Below are positions 1 through 10,820 of a stretch of 64,000 nt of DNA, one piece after another (the first letter of the stretch is position 1; the number at the start of each line of letters is the position of its first letter). A program made the position numbers and the translations under genes. The notes below the pieces were generated by a model. The model had not been told where the DNA came from, did not search any database, and saw only the letters and a list, made by a program, of their open reading frames with translations. The DNA comes from Hofstenia miamia (taxonomy: Eukaryota; Xenacoelomorpha; Acoela; Hofsteniidae): positions 402,191-466,190 of the forward strand of contig CABFPE010000160.1 of NCBI GenBank assembly GCA_900660155.1. Reading direction: 5' to 3'.

Positions 1-290
1 ACCCATAATATTTAATGAAAACTTTACGCGATAAAAACTACGTTTTCACATCTTACTGACTTGCCCAATTTTAAGGACCCGAGGTCATTAAAAAAATGTA
101 AAAAACTGAATTGCTCATATTTGAGGATATGAAATTTTGCAGAATTAATAATTTAGGATTTTTATTTACAAATTAATTTTTTATATATAATTCGAGATTG
201 AAATTTCAAGACATTGAAAATGAAGAAAGCCTTTACTAGTATTTGATATTTATCATGAAATAGTGATTGTACCTTATTAAATCACGTTTG

Positions 291-298
291 TATATAAA
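291..298 (+). promoter_or_regulatory. TATA-like box of the Frizzled-like gene
   Basis: TATATAAA lies about 60 bases upstream of the first ATG at 357, a reasonable core-promoter spacing. The region is AT-rich, so a chance match is possible. An in-frame stop at 324-326 separates this stretch from the coding sequence. Confidence 0.35.
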
Positions 299-356
299 AC
301 AAATATTTCAAAATAAACATTTCTAAAATCACTTCCTAATTAAAGAGAAAATATTA

Positions 357-1403
357 ATGATGCAAGTATCACAATGTTATAATACTCAATGCCCACTCCT
401 TCAAAATATCAATGATACTTGTGATTACATAATCCCAGATAGTCCATATGGAAACCTGACGGATGGGCAATTTTTATTTTTCTCTAAGCATGTTATTATT
501 GCCACTTCAGTGATATCCCTAATCCTAACATTCATCGTTGTTATAACTTATCTTGGATTTAAGGATGTCAGAATACCCTTTCGAGAGCTAACCTTTTTAG
601 TCTCTTGTTGTCAAATACTATTCTCTACTACTGCGATGATCCTCGCATTTGTAAATGTAAATACAAAATGCGAAACTTTTAAGACCTTGTGCTTATTACT
701 TGGAGCTTTGGTAAATTTTTCAGTTACTGGTATACTATTGTGGAATTTTATAATTATATGCAAATTTCTTCAAATAATTCGAAATCTCACACCATATGGA
801 CCTCATTGGTCAGAGAAGGTTCGCAATCACATCTTGGTTTGGGGAATCGCTTTAATTCAAAGTTATGTTCCATATTCATACGAGATAATTGGTTACCTTG
901 GGAGACCATATAATGGCTGCGCATACTGCTTCTTTGATGAAGATTCAATAAATTATGTAAAAAGTGCAAATGGTGTTAAAAATGTTTTATTTAGTGGTTT
1001 AGGATTAATTCTCGTTCTAGACATTATCACATTACTTCTGTATATTTTCGGATTGGTGAATACAATATATCGAATCAAGTTCGATAGGTTATCTACTTTT
1101 GAATTCAATATTCTGCGAAATCTTTTTCTCACTAACATTAAACTTTTATGTTTACCAATAACTTTTACATTTGCAACGACTTTCGCCATGATGCGTTTAT
1201 ACAAAATGCTAAATCATCATATAAATATGCAAGTAGTTGTCTACTTTGGCCCTTTTGTTAAACACTTCATGCTTATCGAATGTTTAGTGATGAATCTATA
1301 TGGGTGTGTTATCTTCACTTTGTTCTGCTTGTGTTCACCATCTATGCGTTTGCAAATCAAGAAAAAACTTAAAATAGGATCGCTGTCTACGTCACTTGAA
1401 TAA
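357..1403 (+). CDS. Frizzled/Smoothened-like seven-transmembrane receptor, no CRD, single exon
   Basis: A 348-residue intronless membrane protein with seven hydrophobic segments (about residues 41-68, 76-99, 110-140, 157-179, 207-238, 256-281 and 298-327). The order and spacing match the Frizzled/Smoothened class. The link after segment 1 (TYLGFKDVRIPFRELTFL) resembles the family's T-x-L-x-x-x-x-R-x-x-x-P-E-R-P-I-x-F-L signature. Segment 4 carries the W in HILVWGIAL, followed by a Cys-containing loop (residues 188-191) and the long segment 5 ending TIYRIK. The N-terminus is only about 40 residues with four Cys, so the ligand-binding cysteine-rich domain is absent, and the C-terminal K-T-x-x-x-W Dishevelled motif is not seen. 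Two ATGs in tandem start the frame; a stop at 324-326 makes this start likely. AATAAA overlaps the stop codon (1399-1404). The family call is inference from motif spacing. It could be a divergent orphan receptor or a retrocopy, but the intact frame argues for a working gene. Confidence 0.6.
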   Translation: MMQVSQCYNTQCPLLQNINDTCDYIIPDSPYGNLTDGQFLFFSKHVIIATSVISLILTFIVVITYLGFKDVRIPFRELTFLVSCCQILFSTTAMILAFVNVNTKCETFKTLCLLLGALVNFSVTGILLWNFIIICKFLQIIRNLTPYGPHWSEKVRNHILVWGIALIQSYVPYSYEIIGYLGRPYNGCAYCFFDEDSINYVKSANGVKNVLFSGLGLILVLDIITLLLYIFGLVNTIYRIKFDRLSTFEFNILRNLFLTNIKLLCLPITFTFATTFAMMRLYKMLNHHINMQVVVYFGPFVKHFMLIECLVMNLYGCVIFTLFCLCSPSMRLQIKKKLKIGSLSTSLE

Positions 1404-2351
1404 AAATTATGGACTTTATTATCTTATTTATAACTACAGTCGAACCAGGATATAACATGCCACTTATCTGGTGGCATCAAAAGTAGAGGTCTGCGACATA
1501 GTCACCATCTCGGTCCCGTTCCCATTTCCAGTACTTATCCCGTTGATAATGTATCGGCTTAAAAATGTTGATCGTTAACGGTACGGTAGCAGACCGATAC
1601 TACTTTAAGCATATTTTGCGGTACGGGGACCTCAGCATAAATTTTATTTGGCTATTCAAGGCTCTGTGGACCGGACCAGGATCGGAACAAGATATTTGTG
1701 TCACTGCAGCACTAATCAAGAGGATTTTGTATAAAGGCTTACATGAATCTACGTTTATGTACAAACAAATCCTTTAAAATGATTAACATACTGAATTAAC
1801 CTATAATGAAGGTTACAGTATAAACCAGTTGCGTTCTATCCAGGTCAGACTGTAAATATATGCTACCAATTGCTACGAACGCTTAATGATAACAAATAAG
1901 TCTCCAAATCAATATTAAGTGTAGTCAAACTATTAAACATAAAACCTATTTTTGTTTTAGCTGAATGGTAAAATATAACCTACTATTAAAAAAGAATAAT
2001 AAAATCTTAAATAGTTTTATACCAGACTAGCGATTTCAATTGAAAGCCTTACAAAAGTTGATCTCATAAATCAACACCAAAGAAATGCAGAAAAAACATT
2101 TCCTTTGGTAGTTTTTAACACGAAATTGTAGAAAACTCTAAATAAAACAGCTAAATTGCTTGCAACTCAGGATTGTAAGTAGAAATGAATTATCAGCAGG
2201 GATGTTCTATATTTTTGCATGATATGGAAGTTGTCATGCAACAAAACAAGTTGTTTCTCTGACATATCAGGACGTAGTCTATTTAAAATTTATTTATTTT
2301 CATTCCAAGAGATCGATATTAATTGAGAAATGAGGTGTTCTTCATTAATAA
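1404..2351. other. intergenic, no gene recognised
   Basis: AT-rich sequence on both strands. The 70-residue open frame at 1565-1777 has no recognisable motif and I do not support it. Confidence 0.5.
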
Positions 2352-3379
2352 CTAGGGCAACCAAAACTAATAAAAGTCATAATTTTATCTGTTGGTCTTT
2401 TTGGCAGTCTGCTTAAAATTAGATGATTTTCAATTCTGGAGTGCAGTTAGATAGAAAGTTATAAAGTCATTACAGTCCTATTTTTGCTTTTTAAAAAATA
2501 CGGTAGTATTTGTGGCTGAAATGTCATAAATGTCATATTTTCATTGAATTAAGGAAAAAACTTAAAAATTAATGCTAGATTATGACTCCTTAAAATCATT
2601 TGAACTAAAATTCATTTTCAATTAATGTACTTCCAGGCCTAACCCTCGAGAAGTTTAATTGCTAGCTAATTGTTGAACCAACCCGACTTACTGGTCGAAG
2701 TTTTTCTAGGACTGGCAGCTTAAAAATATTAAAGGAACTATATGCATTATTATTTCATGAATTTTACAAGACACACGTGTTTCAGAACTGTGCCATACGT
2801 ATTCAGCAAAATAAATGATGGTTTACGATCAAATTGCTTCAATTAAGGCTGCTATCATAAAATAACAAAGTTGTTAAATGTTTGATAGAGTTGTTATTAC
2901 TCCCAACTTTGATCTTGGAAATGATATCTGTGAAATAATCGCCTATATCAAATCACAATTAGAAAATACCGATGTCACTGCTATAATGGAATGAAAAGGG
3001 GTGGACATTTAATCGGAATTGTAAGCCAAGTTACGAGATGTCAAGCAATATCGGCTGCAGTTGAGAGATGTTTCTCTATGTTGAGAAAAGTCCTAGCCTA
3101 GGACAGAATTCCTAACCACAATAATATATGGAAATTTCTGTGCTGTTATTATAAATTAGTGAAGCAATTACTTTAAAAAATTGACTTATTTGTAAGAGCT
3201 TTTGTATTTGCTTTATATCTTGTTCTCAGTAATAGAAAAACGTTTTATATTGCTTAAATGGATATTTTTGAAAAATGGATGGTCATATTTTAGAGTATAT
3301 TTAACTAAATTCCGTCAGATGTTGTAATACAAATAAGGTCATATTTTGTTTTTTAAAGTCATATTTCTGGTTGCCCTAG
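2352..3379 (+). mobile_element. decayed hAT-like DNA transposon with terminal inverted repeats
   Basis: The left end reads CTAGGGCAACCAAAACTAAT and the right end, reverse-complemented, starts CTAGGGCAACCAGAAATATG. TAATAA flanks both ends directly (2346-2351 and 3380-3385), giving a 6-base match where hAT elements normally make 8; the flank is AT-rich, so part of the match may be chance. A hAT C-terminal dimerisation relic lies inside on the same strand. Length about 1.03 kb, too short for an autonomous element, so it is internally deleted or decayed. Confidence 0.65.
3048..3176 (+). pseudogene. hAT transposase C-terminal dimerisation domain relic
   Basis: One frame reads ISAAVERCFSMLRKVLA, a stop, then DRIPNHNNIWKFL and ends at a stop. 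Ser-Ala-Ala-x-Glu-Arg-x-Phe-Ser followed by a D-R-x-x-x-x-x-N block is the signature of the hAT C-terminal dimerisation region. Upstream catalytic parts are not recognisable. It lies within the inverted-repeat element at 2352-3379 and is not functional. Confidence 0.65.
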
Positions 3380-3871
3380 TAATAATTGAACGAAATATTA
3401 TCCGGCAGTCAAATTATCCGGTATCCGGTATATTCAATTCACTATCCGGATGCCATCCCTAATTATCAGGTACAGGAATGACCCATAAGAACTAGTCCTA
3501 CAGGACTGACAAAAAATTAATCCAAATGCATGTTCACCAAAAGTACAATTTTTAGCTAATACGTTTCAGTAAATATTTTCCCATATATCCTAATGTATTA
3601 ATTAAAAAAGTAAAAAAACAAAGATATTTCCAAAAATATAAACTCTCAAATACTATTCAAGTCTTTTTCTTTGAATCTCAACCCAGTCAGGCCATCCAAA
3701 ACAGACGTGCTATATATTTTTCGTATTTATAGAAAATTTTGGTGTCTGACTTTAGTGGAGAAGTTTCGATAGGTAAATGATATAACAACAAGTTTTTAGT
3801 TTTCGGTGTAATAGGTGCAATAGCTATTTCAAATCGACATTCTTTTGTTATTGTCATACGTAATCTTTTCT
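3380..3871. other. intergenic with a cluster of ATCCGG motifs
   Basis: At about 3410-3455 the motif TATCCGG recurs four or five times within 50 bases, some next to each other, a pattern common at the ends of DNA transposons. No coding sequence seen. Confidence 0.4.
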
Positions 3872-4249
3872 CTATAGGTAATGAAAGATTTTCGATTTTA
3901 GTGAGAAAAATGCTGAGAAACCATATTGCAGCTTTGGCGTTGATAGGGGTATTTTCTCTTCAACAAAAAGTGTTTTTCTAAAATCTTTATGATCACGTAA
4001 GCTATTAGACATTTGAAACAATGTTAAAGCATTTTCGACAGATGGAGTGTACTGTAGAGAAGGCGACTTGATATCAATATAATCAGGGGGTTGCAAGGTT
4101 TTTATACTTTGCCAATATTGATTAATTGCATTAATACTGTTTTCAGATAATTTCAAAGAAAAGCAGATGGAGACATTAGCAATAGTATCTAATAAACGGG
4201 TTTCATCCAATATTTCAGCAGTTTGAGCATATAAACATAAATCAATAGC

Positions 4250-4578
4250 GGATAACCTGAAGATATGCCCCCAACTTCCAGATTTAGCCTCACCTGAAGA
4301 TACTCCCCCCCCGACTTTTTCCACCTGAAGATATTCACCCCTAAGATCTTCTACCTGAAGATATTCCCCCAACTTTTTCCACCTGAAGATAACCTAACCC
4401 TAACCCTTTTACTGTTAAAGCAAATAAATAAGGTTAGGGTTAGGGTTTGGGTTAGGGTAAAGTAAAAGACATATTTAGTTTTTCCTACAATTTTCCAACT
4501 GAAGATGTTCTCCCCCAAGATTTTCCACCTGAAGATATTCCCCCCTCAAAGCTTTGGGGGCACATCTTCAGGTTATCC
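4250..4578. mobile_element. 329-bp MITE-like insert with inverted repeats, minisatellite and telomere-like arrays
   Basis: The left end GGATAACCTGAAGATATGCC and the reverse complement of the right end, GGATAACCTGAAGATGTGCC, differ at one position. Direct flanks are TCAATAGC (4242-4249) and TCAATATC (4579-4586), a 7-of-8 target-site duplication as expected for hAT-type insertion. Inside are five or six degenerate copies of a CCTGAAGATATTCCCCC-type unit of about 28 bp, then CCCTAA repeats (4391-4407) facing TTAGGG repeats (4431-4457). Taking out the insert and one duplication leaves the U1 reading frame open across the junction, which supports insertion into a once continuous gene. Confidence 0.7.
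4391..4457. repeat. head-to-head CCCTAA / TTAGGG telomere-like arrays
   Basis: About 2.5 copies of CCCTAA and, after a 23-bp spacer, about four copies of TTAGGG (one variant TTTGGG) in inverted order. TTAGGG is the usual telomere repeat of many animals. The position inside a transposon-like insert shows they are interstitial. Confidence 0.85.
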
Positions 4579-5276
4579 TCAATATCAATTCTGACGTCAA
4601 CCATAGGACGAATTAACGGTAACTTAGTGTGAAGTAGAATATCAGTATAAATCAATTTTGAAATGCTATTGTCGGTAAAATTGTTGTTTAATATCTCGTA
4701 ATCTGTTAAGTGAAAAATAAAAAAGTTTTCAGCACTTCTTTCTAACATTTCAAAAAACGAAGGAGTTTCTATATCAGATCTGGCAATATAAATAAATGTC
4801 ATTGAAACTTGAGATTTTTTAGCTGCCATACTAACGCGTTCCAATTGCTGATGTAAATCACGTAGTAATAAATCATTATGTCGAATGAAGTAGACAATTT
4901 GTAAAGAATTGTAATCCAAATTAATTTCTTCTATTTGACGTAAACGATAAATATTCGTTAAAAGTTCCTTTAGATTTTTAATTTCAAAGTTTTCATCAAA
5001 AGATATATGAGTAGTAGCTCGTAAATAAGATCGTTCCAGTTTTGCATTCATTTGATCCTCGTAAAAAATGAGAGTATTACATTTAGGACGTTTGAAAGCA
5101 TCAATTGTCATAGGTAAAATATCAAAAGACGGAATTTTACCTTTTACTGATGTTAGAGTATGTATGTTTTCTTTAACTTCTGATGGGGTGTTGCGATTAA
5201 CAACGTATAAAGCTTTTCTTGTGGGGCGAAAATAGGGGTGCAGGATTTCACCTTCGAAATTTATAAAGTGTTCCAT

Positions 5277-5930
5277 GCGTTCTAAGTATTTGTGAGTTTT
5301 TGAACTGCCACTTGATGAAGGCTGACCCGCACCGCAAATAAAATATGTGGACTCGACCCGCCCCGCAAAAAAATTAATAAAATTAAAAAATTTAAGTGTA
5401 TAATATAAGAAAAAATAATAACAGTCAAAATAATGATAATAATGATAGGAATACATGTATAACAATAAGCAATGTTTTTTAAATAGATCGGTTTTGCAAA
5501 AAAAGGCTTTTCTAAATGTACAACTGAGTCACAAGGAATAATTGGCATTTTTGCATTAAATTTTGTATATGATTGCAGTTTTTATATGAACAAATGGATT
5601 GGAGAACATTAGGCTTTATCTTGCCGCGAAATTTTGATAAAATCCGCCCATTATTTCTGGAAAGTCTTTTAACATAGGCAAATGAATTCGCAATGACGTT
5701 TACCAACTCTTCAAAATGTGTATCTTGAAAACAAAGCTGACATATAGGCCTATGTATATGGTGATATTTACGAATTACAATATAATTTTTATTACAGCAC
5801 TAAATTTTATAATTCAAAAAAATATTCATAGTAGTATGTAAAAACCAATAATATATTTACCCCGCAATTCCCCATGAGGATTGAAATTAAGGCAATCCCC
5901 GTATGCGGGGTGGGGATCCACATCCTATCA
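5277..5930. other. GC-rich GCGGGG-type terminal-like motifs, possible DNA transposon
   Basis: Clusters of GCGGGG/CCCCGC motifs occur at about 5324-5366 and again, inverted, at about 5862-5920 (CCCCGCAATTCCCC, GCGGGGTGGGGAT). Paired clusters of this kind are typical of hAT-family ends. No transposase is recognisable between them. The reverse-strand open frames here (5282-5548, 5512-5706) have no motif support beyond a few Cys/His residues. Confidence 0.3.
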
Positions 5931-6533
5931 CACAAGCTTGGTTATAATGCTACTATTGAAGGCAGTATTTACCATTCAGAAAAGAATTTGCAAAATGGCG
6001 TCATTTTCTATTGAAATAAGCCAAACATTATATTTTGTTATATGTAAGCAGTGCTTATAACACGTGTATTATTTTGTAGGAACTATATGATCAGACAACG
6101 ACTCAACGTTAAAACTTTTCGTAGTCTTACAGTATGTTTATAAGAGTAAATATGAAATAAATGTTTAAAGCAAATTTAGTTTTCAATGTTCGAATCGATA
6201 ATCAAACTTTTCAAGGCTAATCAAATCGAATTGAAAAAGCCCGCAACGCCTAGGCTGTGCGTCCTAAATAACTTAAAAGGACCGTATATTTTTTCAACTT
6301 AACTGGATCTTTGAACATCAGAATCATATTCAAATAAAAAGGAAAAATATATTTTTTCTATCCTTCAGAATGAATTTGGTCTATTCCTATTTGCTAACAT
6401 AAAAAGTGTGAATATTTATATACAGGCTTGTTCAATATCAAATTTGTCAAATTTTAGGAATTTTACAAAAGATTTCTCGTGTATTAATAAGCTATTCTGC
6501 TTATATCCACTTTGAAATTTAGGTTATCACGAA

Positions 6534-6540
<7 letters not shown>
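5931..6540. other. intergenic, nothing recognised
   Basis: AT-rich sequence without open frames of note, ending in a TA microsatellite. Confidence 0.5.
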
Positions 6541-6577
<37 letters not shown>

Positions 6578-6578
6578 N
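6541..6578. repeat. (TA)n microsatellite ending at a scaffold join
   Basis: A run of alternating TA ends at a single n at 6578. No duplicated flank is visible at this join, unlike those at 17764 and 43715. Confidence 0.85.
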
Positions 6579-7070
6579 ACAATTGGTGGACCACCAGTGC
6601 CAGAAACGGTGGACCAATGGGTGTATCATCTTTTGAATTTTAGACATGAAATTTTTTTAAAACTAATATTAATGAAAATGAACGCAAAATCTATCAAAAT
6701 ATAATAAAAGAAATGAATGTAGTTTCACAAAATGGAATAAAATAAGAAATTTAGAACTTTATGAATGATTTATCTATTTGAACTATTAATCTAACAACAA
6801 CAATGCGAATTCAATCATGTTGGAGTCGATGCATCATATTCTGTTAAATTTGATAATTTTTTCCAAAATTGCTATTCCATAATCTGAATGGCAAAAGTAG
6901 GAATCCTTGCACACTTTACCATAATGCAATCAATAAATTTTGAAAATAAAAAATCGAATTTCTTAACCGGATTTTAATCTGATTAACCGGCTGATGCAGG
7001 TTTACCAGCTTTTACCGGACCAGTTTAACCGGTTTTAACCTGACCGGATTAACCAGAACGGATCCAACAC
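6579..7070. repeat. geneless stretch with clustered AACCGG motifs
   Basis: Between about 6965 and 7064 the motif TTAACCGG/CCGGTTAA and close variants occur about eight times in both orientations. The rest is AT-rich with no coding signal. Confidence 0.5.
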
Positions 7071-8324
7071 TAATATATATAAATATATATATATATATTC
7101 AAAAATGGTGTGTTCTAATGATTTGTAAAAGCTTTGTTTACTCTCTGCTTTGTGCTAGAAAGAAGATAATTAGCAACATTAACACAAGCATAGCAATAGA
7201 TGATGAACACAACCTAGGTATTATCACAGCTTGTCACAATAAGGTTTGAACATGATGGTCAGAATCTGGGACAAATACTGAATGTGAAGCAATAAAGTAT
7301 TTATAAATTTCTTTGAGAGATCATAGGCTGATCATTACTGGTTAATTTGTCTTTGATTAAAACACTGTGACTGTTAGCTGCTAATTTCATGTTGGTTATG
7401 AGTTTGTGCAGCATAACTCAAATAATTATCTAGCTTTTGGGTCTCAATTAAGAACCAATGGCTGGAAATCAGTCCTTAACCTTAGTTTGTTCTTTTATAG
7501 TCTTAGCTGTTTAAATTTTAAAACAGGCTTAAAAAGCTTTCTATGATAAAATTAGCTTAAATTTTATCACTATGAAATGCAATGTTCAAGTGTTTTGAGT
7601 TTTGAGTAATTGTCTTGCTAACTGTACCTTTTACAATAAAGCTACATTTATGTACTTTAGAACTTTTGATCTTATGGCTCTTGCCAGCACACTATAATTT
7701 CCTACTTCAATAAAGCAAATTTCTTAGTTGAATACATAATGTAGTCTCACTCTTGGAAAATTGTGGCTTTTTGTAGAAGAATTAGTTTATTTCACTAGTA
7801 GAGACTAATATCAAATGTTAATAAATTAACTTTTCAGTATAATTTTTAATTAAACTGAGTCGTGAATAATATAGAATAGAAAGAGTCTCAATTTGTGATT
7901 AATATTTTTTAAATTGATTATATTTTGATTCCTTTGAATTTTGCTACTTTTCAGTAGAATATTTCAATAATTTCAAACTTAAGATTACAAAAAATGTACA
8001 TTTGCACAGTAATATCAATTATCCCTTCATTTTATTATACATTGCTTAAACTATCTTTGCAAGAGAATTATATATAAATTTTAAAGTGTAAACAATGTGC
8101 AGGTAAAATATTTTTGAACATATAATTTGAGTAGTTGCCTGCTGAGAATCCTAGAATCTATTTTCTTCAGTTACTTGTTAGAATATGAAATGTTAAAATA
8201 GTGATAACAATAAAGGCTTTGTCAATAATTCAGAAACCTAACCACTAGGAACGACTATAGTTGCTAAGATCAGCTTACTTAATTGTGGTCACAGTAAGTA
8301 ACATTCAGACTATGGCTGAATTTT

Positions 8325-8420
8325 CACAGGATAATCTGGGCGTGATTAATCTGGATAAATCCAGATAGAGCAGGACAAAATTGAGATTGAGTTAAATCTG
8401 GATATATATATCATATAAAT
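8325..8420 (+). repeat. dispersed repeat, member 1
   Basis: Contains GATTAATCTGGATAAATCC followed by a GACAAAATTGA-type stretch, similar to the start of the sequence at 32548-32640. Probably a fragment of one repeat family with the members at about 9450 and 32548. Confidence 0.4.
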
Positions 8421-9449
8421 TAAAGACAAATACCCTGAATAGATCAAGATTAAATTATTCAATCATTTTTTTCAGTGCTGTAGTGTCATAATAGTGCATC
8501 AAAACCATCCTGCATTGGGGATTGATTTTGATATTGAATCTGTTAAGCAACAGCTTGTAAATGTTGTTGACAAAAGATCTAACAAATTTTAGAACTATTT
8601 CACAAGTTAATAATTATCTCCTATACAAAAGCACATTTCTATGAAGCAATTTTCTATCACAACTTGCTGTTGAGATGCTGGCCATTCCTGAAACAGAATT
8701 TAGATTTGCTTAATCCTACTAGCCCAGGTAGAGCACATTGTGCTTCACCTCCTATTTTTGTTTACTGTTAACTGATGGGCATATTGGGTTGACATTTGAT
8801 GATATTTTATCCAATTTTACATTTGATCAGAAAATATTAAAACACTTGAACATCAGTACAATTTTGCAAACTTTCACCAATTGTTAACATATTTCATGTC
8901 ACAACATGACAAAAAATTCTGAATTTATTTTGAAAAAACAAACAAAGATAAAATGCAGTAATTCTGGCCAAAATTTGATGTTAATTGTTCAAACCTATCA
9001 AAAGTTATAGATGTAGAGCACTAGTGCTTCACAAATGGTTTCTAAAAATCTTAAAAGCCCAGGGCTAATGAGGTTAAGCAAGTGGTAGTATTTATGTTAC
9101 CCCTGAAAAATTGTTTTGAAATGCATTTCCTTGTATAAATTTTTTAGATTGCTTTTAATAAATAACAAGTTTTCTTGATTAACATGCCAGTATGCATTGG
9201 CACTTACAGCCAACATTTTTAAAAGGCAAATGTTGTTTAGTGAAATATTGGAACACAACATATTATTTTAATGGAATGATGAGATTGCACTATATTGTGT
9301 TTTTCTTTATGTATTACTGTTCAAAAAATAGCTAATGAGATGGTATTACTGATTAAAACTGGTGTTTGACTTACTGATGACACATTCCTGCAAAAGAAAT
9401 ATTATATGAAAATTATTAGAATTTACAAATCCTGAAATATCAAAGTTAT

Positions 9450-9535
9450 TCCAGATAATTCTAGCCAAGATGAAATAAATGCAAATCCAAAGTGGACATA
9501 ACAATTTTTGGATAAAACTCAGCCCTAATTCAGAA
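9450..9535 (+). repeat. dispersed repeat, member 2
   Basis: GATGAAATAAATGCAAATCC, then AATTTTTG and CAGCCCTA at the same spacing as the member at 32548-32640. The copy has lost its CpGs, consistent with the block it lies in. Confidence 0.5.
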
Positions 9536-10539
9536 TTCTTCACAACTTTTTTAATTTTATGAGGTTATCAGCAAAAGTTTTAAGTGTAAATGCAACAAAG
9601 TTTTCAAACTTAAATAAATTTTACTTTGGCTGACAACTTTGGAAGAGATAATAAGTTTCAAGTGTGGCTGCAAAAAATTCTTGTGAATTTTTCAAAACAA
9701 ATTCTGAGTGTCATAATAGTGAGAAACCAATTAAGGAAGCAGCTTATGTTGTAAATTTATTAATTCTAGTAGGAATGCTAGGATTGCCCTTAATTAAGCC
9801 CCAGTGTCTATGATTTGCTACACTCTCCAGATAATAATTTGCTTACTCATTAACAAGCATGTGACAATCAATCAATAAACACAGTTGATATAATTTGTTG
9901 AAGTAACAATTGTTTATAAAATACAAGCATTGAGAGCTATAACATTAATAACATACATAATTAAGGAGTACAGCAATGATTGAATTTGACAATATTGAAG
10001 ATAAAATAAATGTGGAAAAGCCTGATGACAAATAATCATTTGCTGAGTGAAGTATATTATCAACAATTAGAAGTGCATATAGCTACTGTCTTTTTGGTAA
10101 ATAAACAATTACATTTTACAGGCCCTGATTTAGAATTAGAATATATTGTTTCTGAAAATCTTAACTGAATATAAATATAAGTTGTTAACAAATATGTACC
10201 ATGCTGGCCACATTATGTTGATAAGTTTCTTTTTGCCATTCCTAATGTTTTTTCTTGGTTACATCATCATCTATGCAACAATATTTTTCACATTCTACTT
10301 GAATATTGATGGTTTCCTATTTCCCTCCAAATAGTTGCTTTCATACTTCTTATGTGTTTTCAATCAATTTACAATGGAAAATGAACACGCCTAACTTCTA
10401 CAAAATGAGAAAAATGGAAGTTCTTCTGTCCTATTCAGATATGCTAAAAAACAATATTTGTGATACTTCACAAAATACAGCCTCTAGTACTGCTAAACTT
10501 GCACAATGGAAACATTGACTTTCCATAGTTGCACATGCA

Positions 10540-10820
10540 ACTGTTGGAGACCACAGGAAACCAGGGAGGCTAATGACAGATATCTACTGATTAAGATAAA
10601 ATTTGATAAGCAAGACATAGCTACTGAGCTCAAGGAAGAGGTGAGTTAGACTGGAGTTCCTATTAGTTCAAGAACAGTGCAATAATGCCTAATTGATGTT
10701 TGTTAATGATGTCATCACTGTACAAGGATTCCAATAGTGACAAGAAACAGGATCATGAAGCACTATAAGTGGACATATCTCTATAAAGACTTTACAATAG
10801 AGGAATGGAAACATGTATAG
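10540..10820 (+). pseudogene. Tc1-family transposase fossil
   Basis: Frames mix, but reading across them gives a GD-x-R-K-P-G-R segment, then TELKEEVS, TGVPISSRTVQ, a stop, CLIDV and, later, YKDFTIEEWKHV. These match in order the Tc1 stretch from the GRPRK motif, through the second helix-turn-helix (T-V-x-R-R-L), to the D-W-T-x-E-D-W-K block just before the first catalytic Asp. The TAA sits at the position where Tc1 proteins have Arg. No inverted repeats were recognised. Confidence 0.55.

Larger units (their letters stand above)
3872..5276 (-). pseudogene. unidentified large protein family U1, relic copy 1, split by an insertion
   Basis: Two reverse-strand open stretches (5276 to 4579, then 4249 to 3872) belong to one former protein separated by the insert at 4250-4578. 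They are recognised as a family only because they align in order with the relic at 57.2-58.5 kb. Shared landmarks are GEILHPYF against GETLHPYF; a block L-x-R-x-Y-x-R-x-x-x-H-I-x-x-D; a block ending L-x-I-V-Y-x-I near LEMV-type helices; and a late FSLK motif. Content is rich in Lys, Glu, Ile and Leu and helical in character, with no signal peptide, zinc finger or catalytic motif that I can name. Stops follow at 3869-3871. CpG content is normal here, unlike the copy at 57 kb. I do not recognise the function. The reading upstream of 5276 runs into GC-rich repeat-like sequence and is probably not part of the gene. Confidence 0.5.

Noticed and set aside
4391-4457. TTAGGG/CCCTAA repeats as a chromosome end
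   Set aside because: They are short, face each other and sit inside a target-site-flanked insert, with unique sequence on both sides.
6180-6210. TTCGAATC motif as a tRNA B box
   Set aside because: No matching A box, cloverleaf or terminator is found around it.
10146-10334. Hydrophobic 62-residue frame as a small membrane protein
   Set aside because: It lies in a CpG-starved geneless block of T-rich codons with no start context or family motif.
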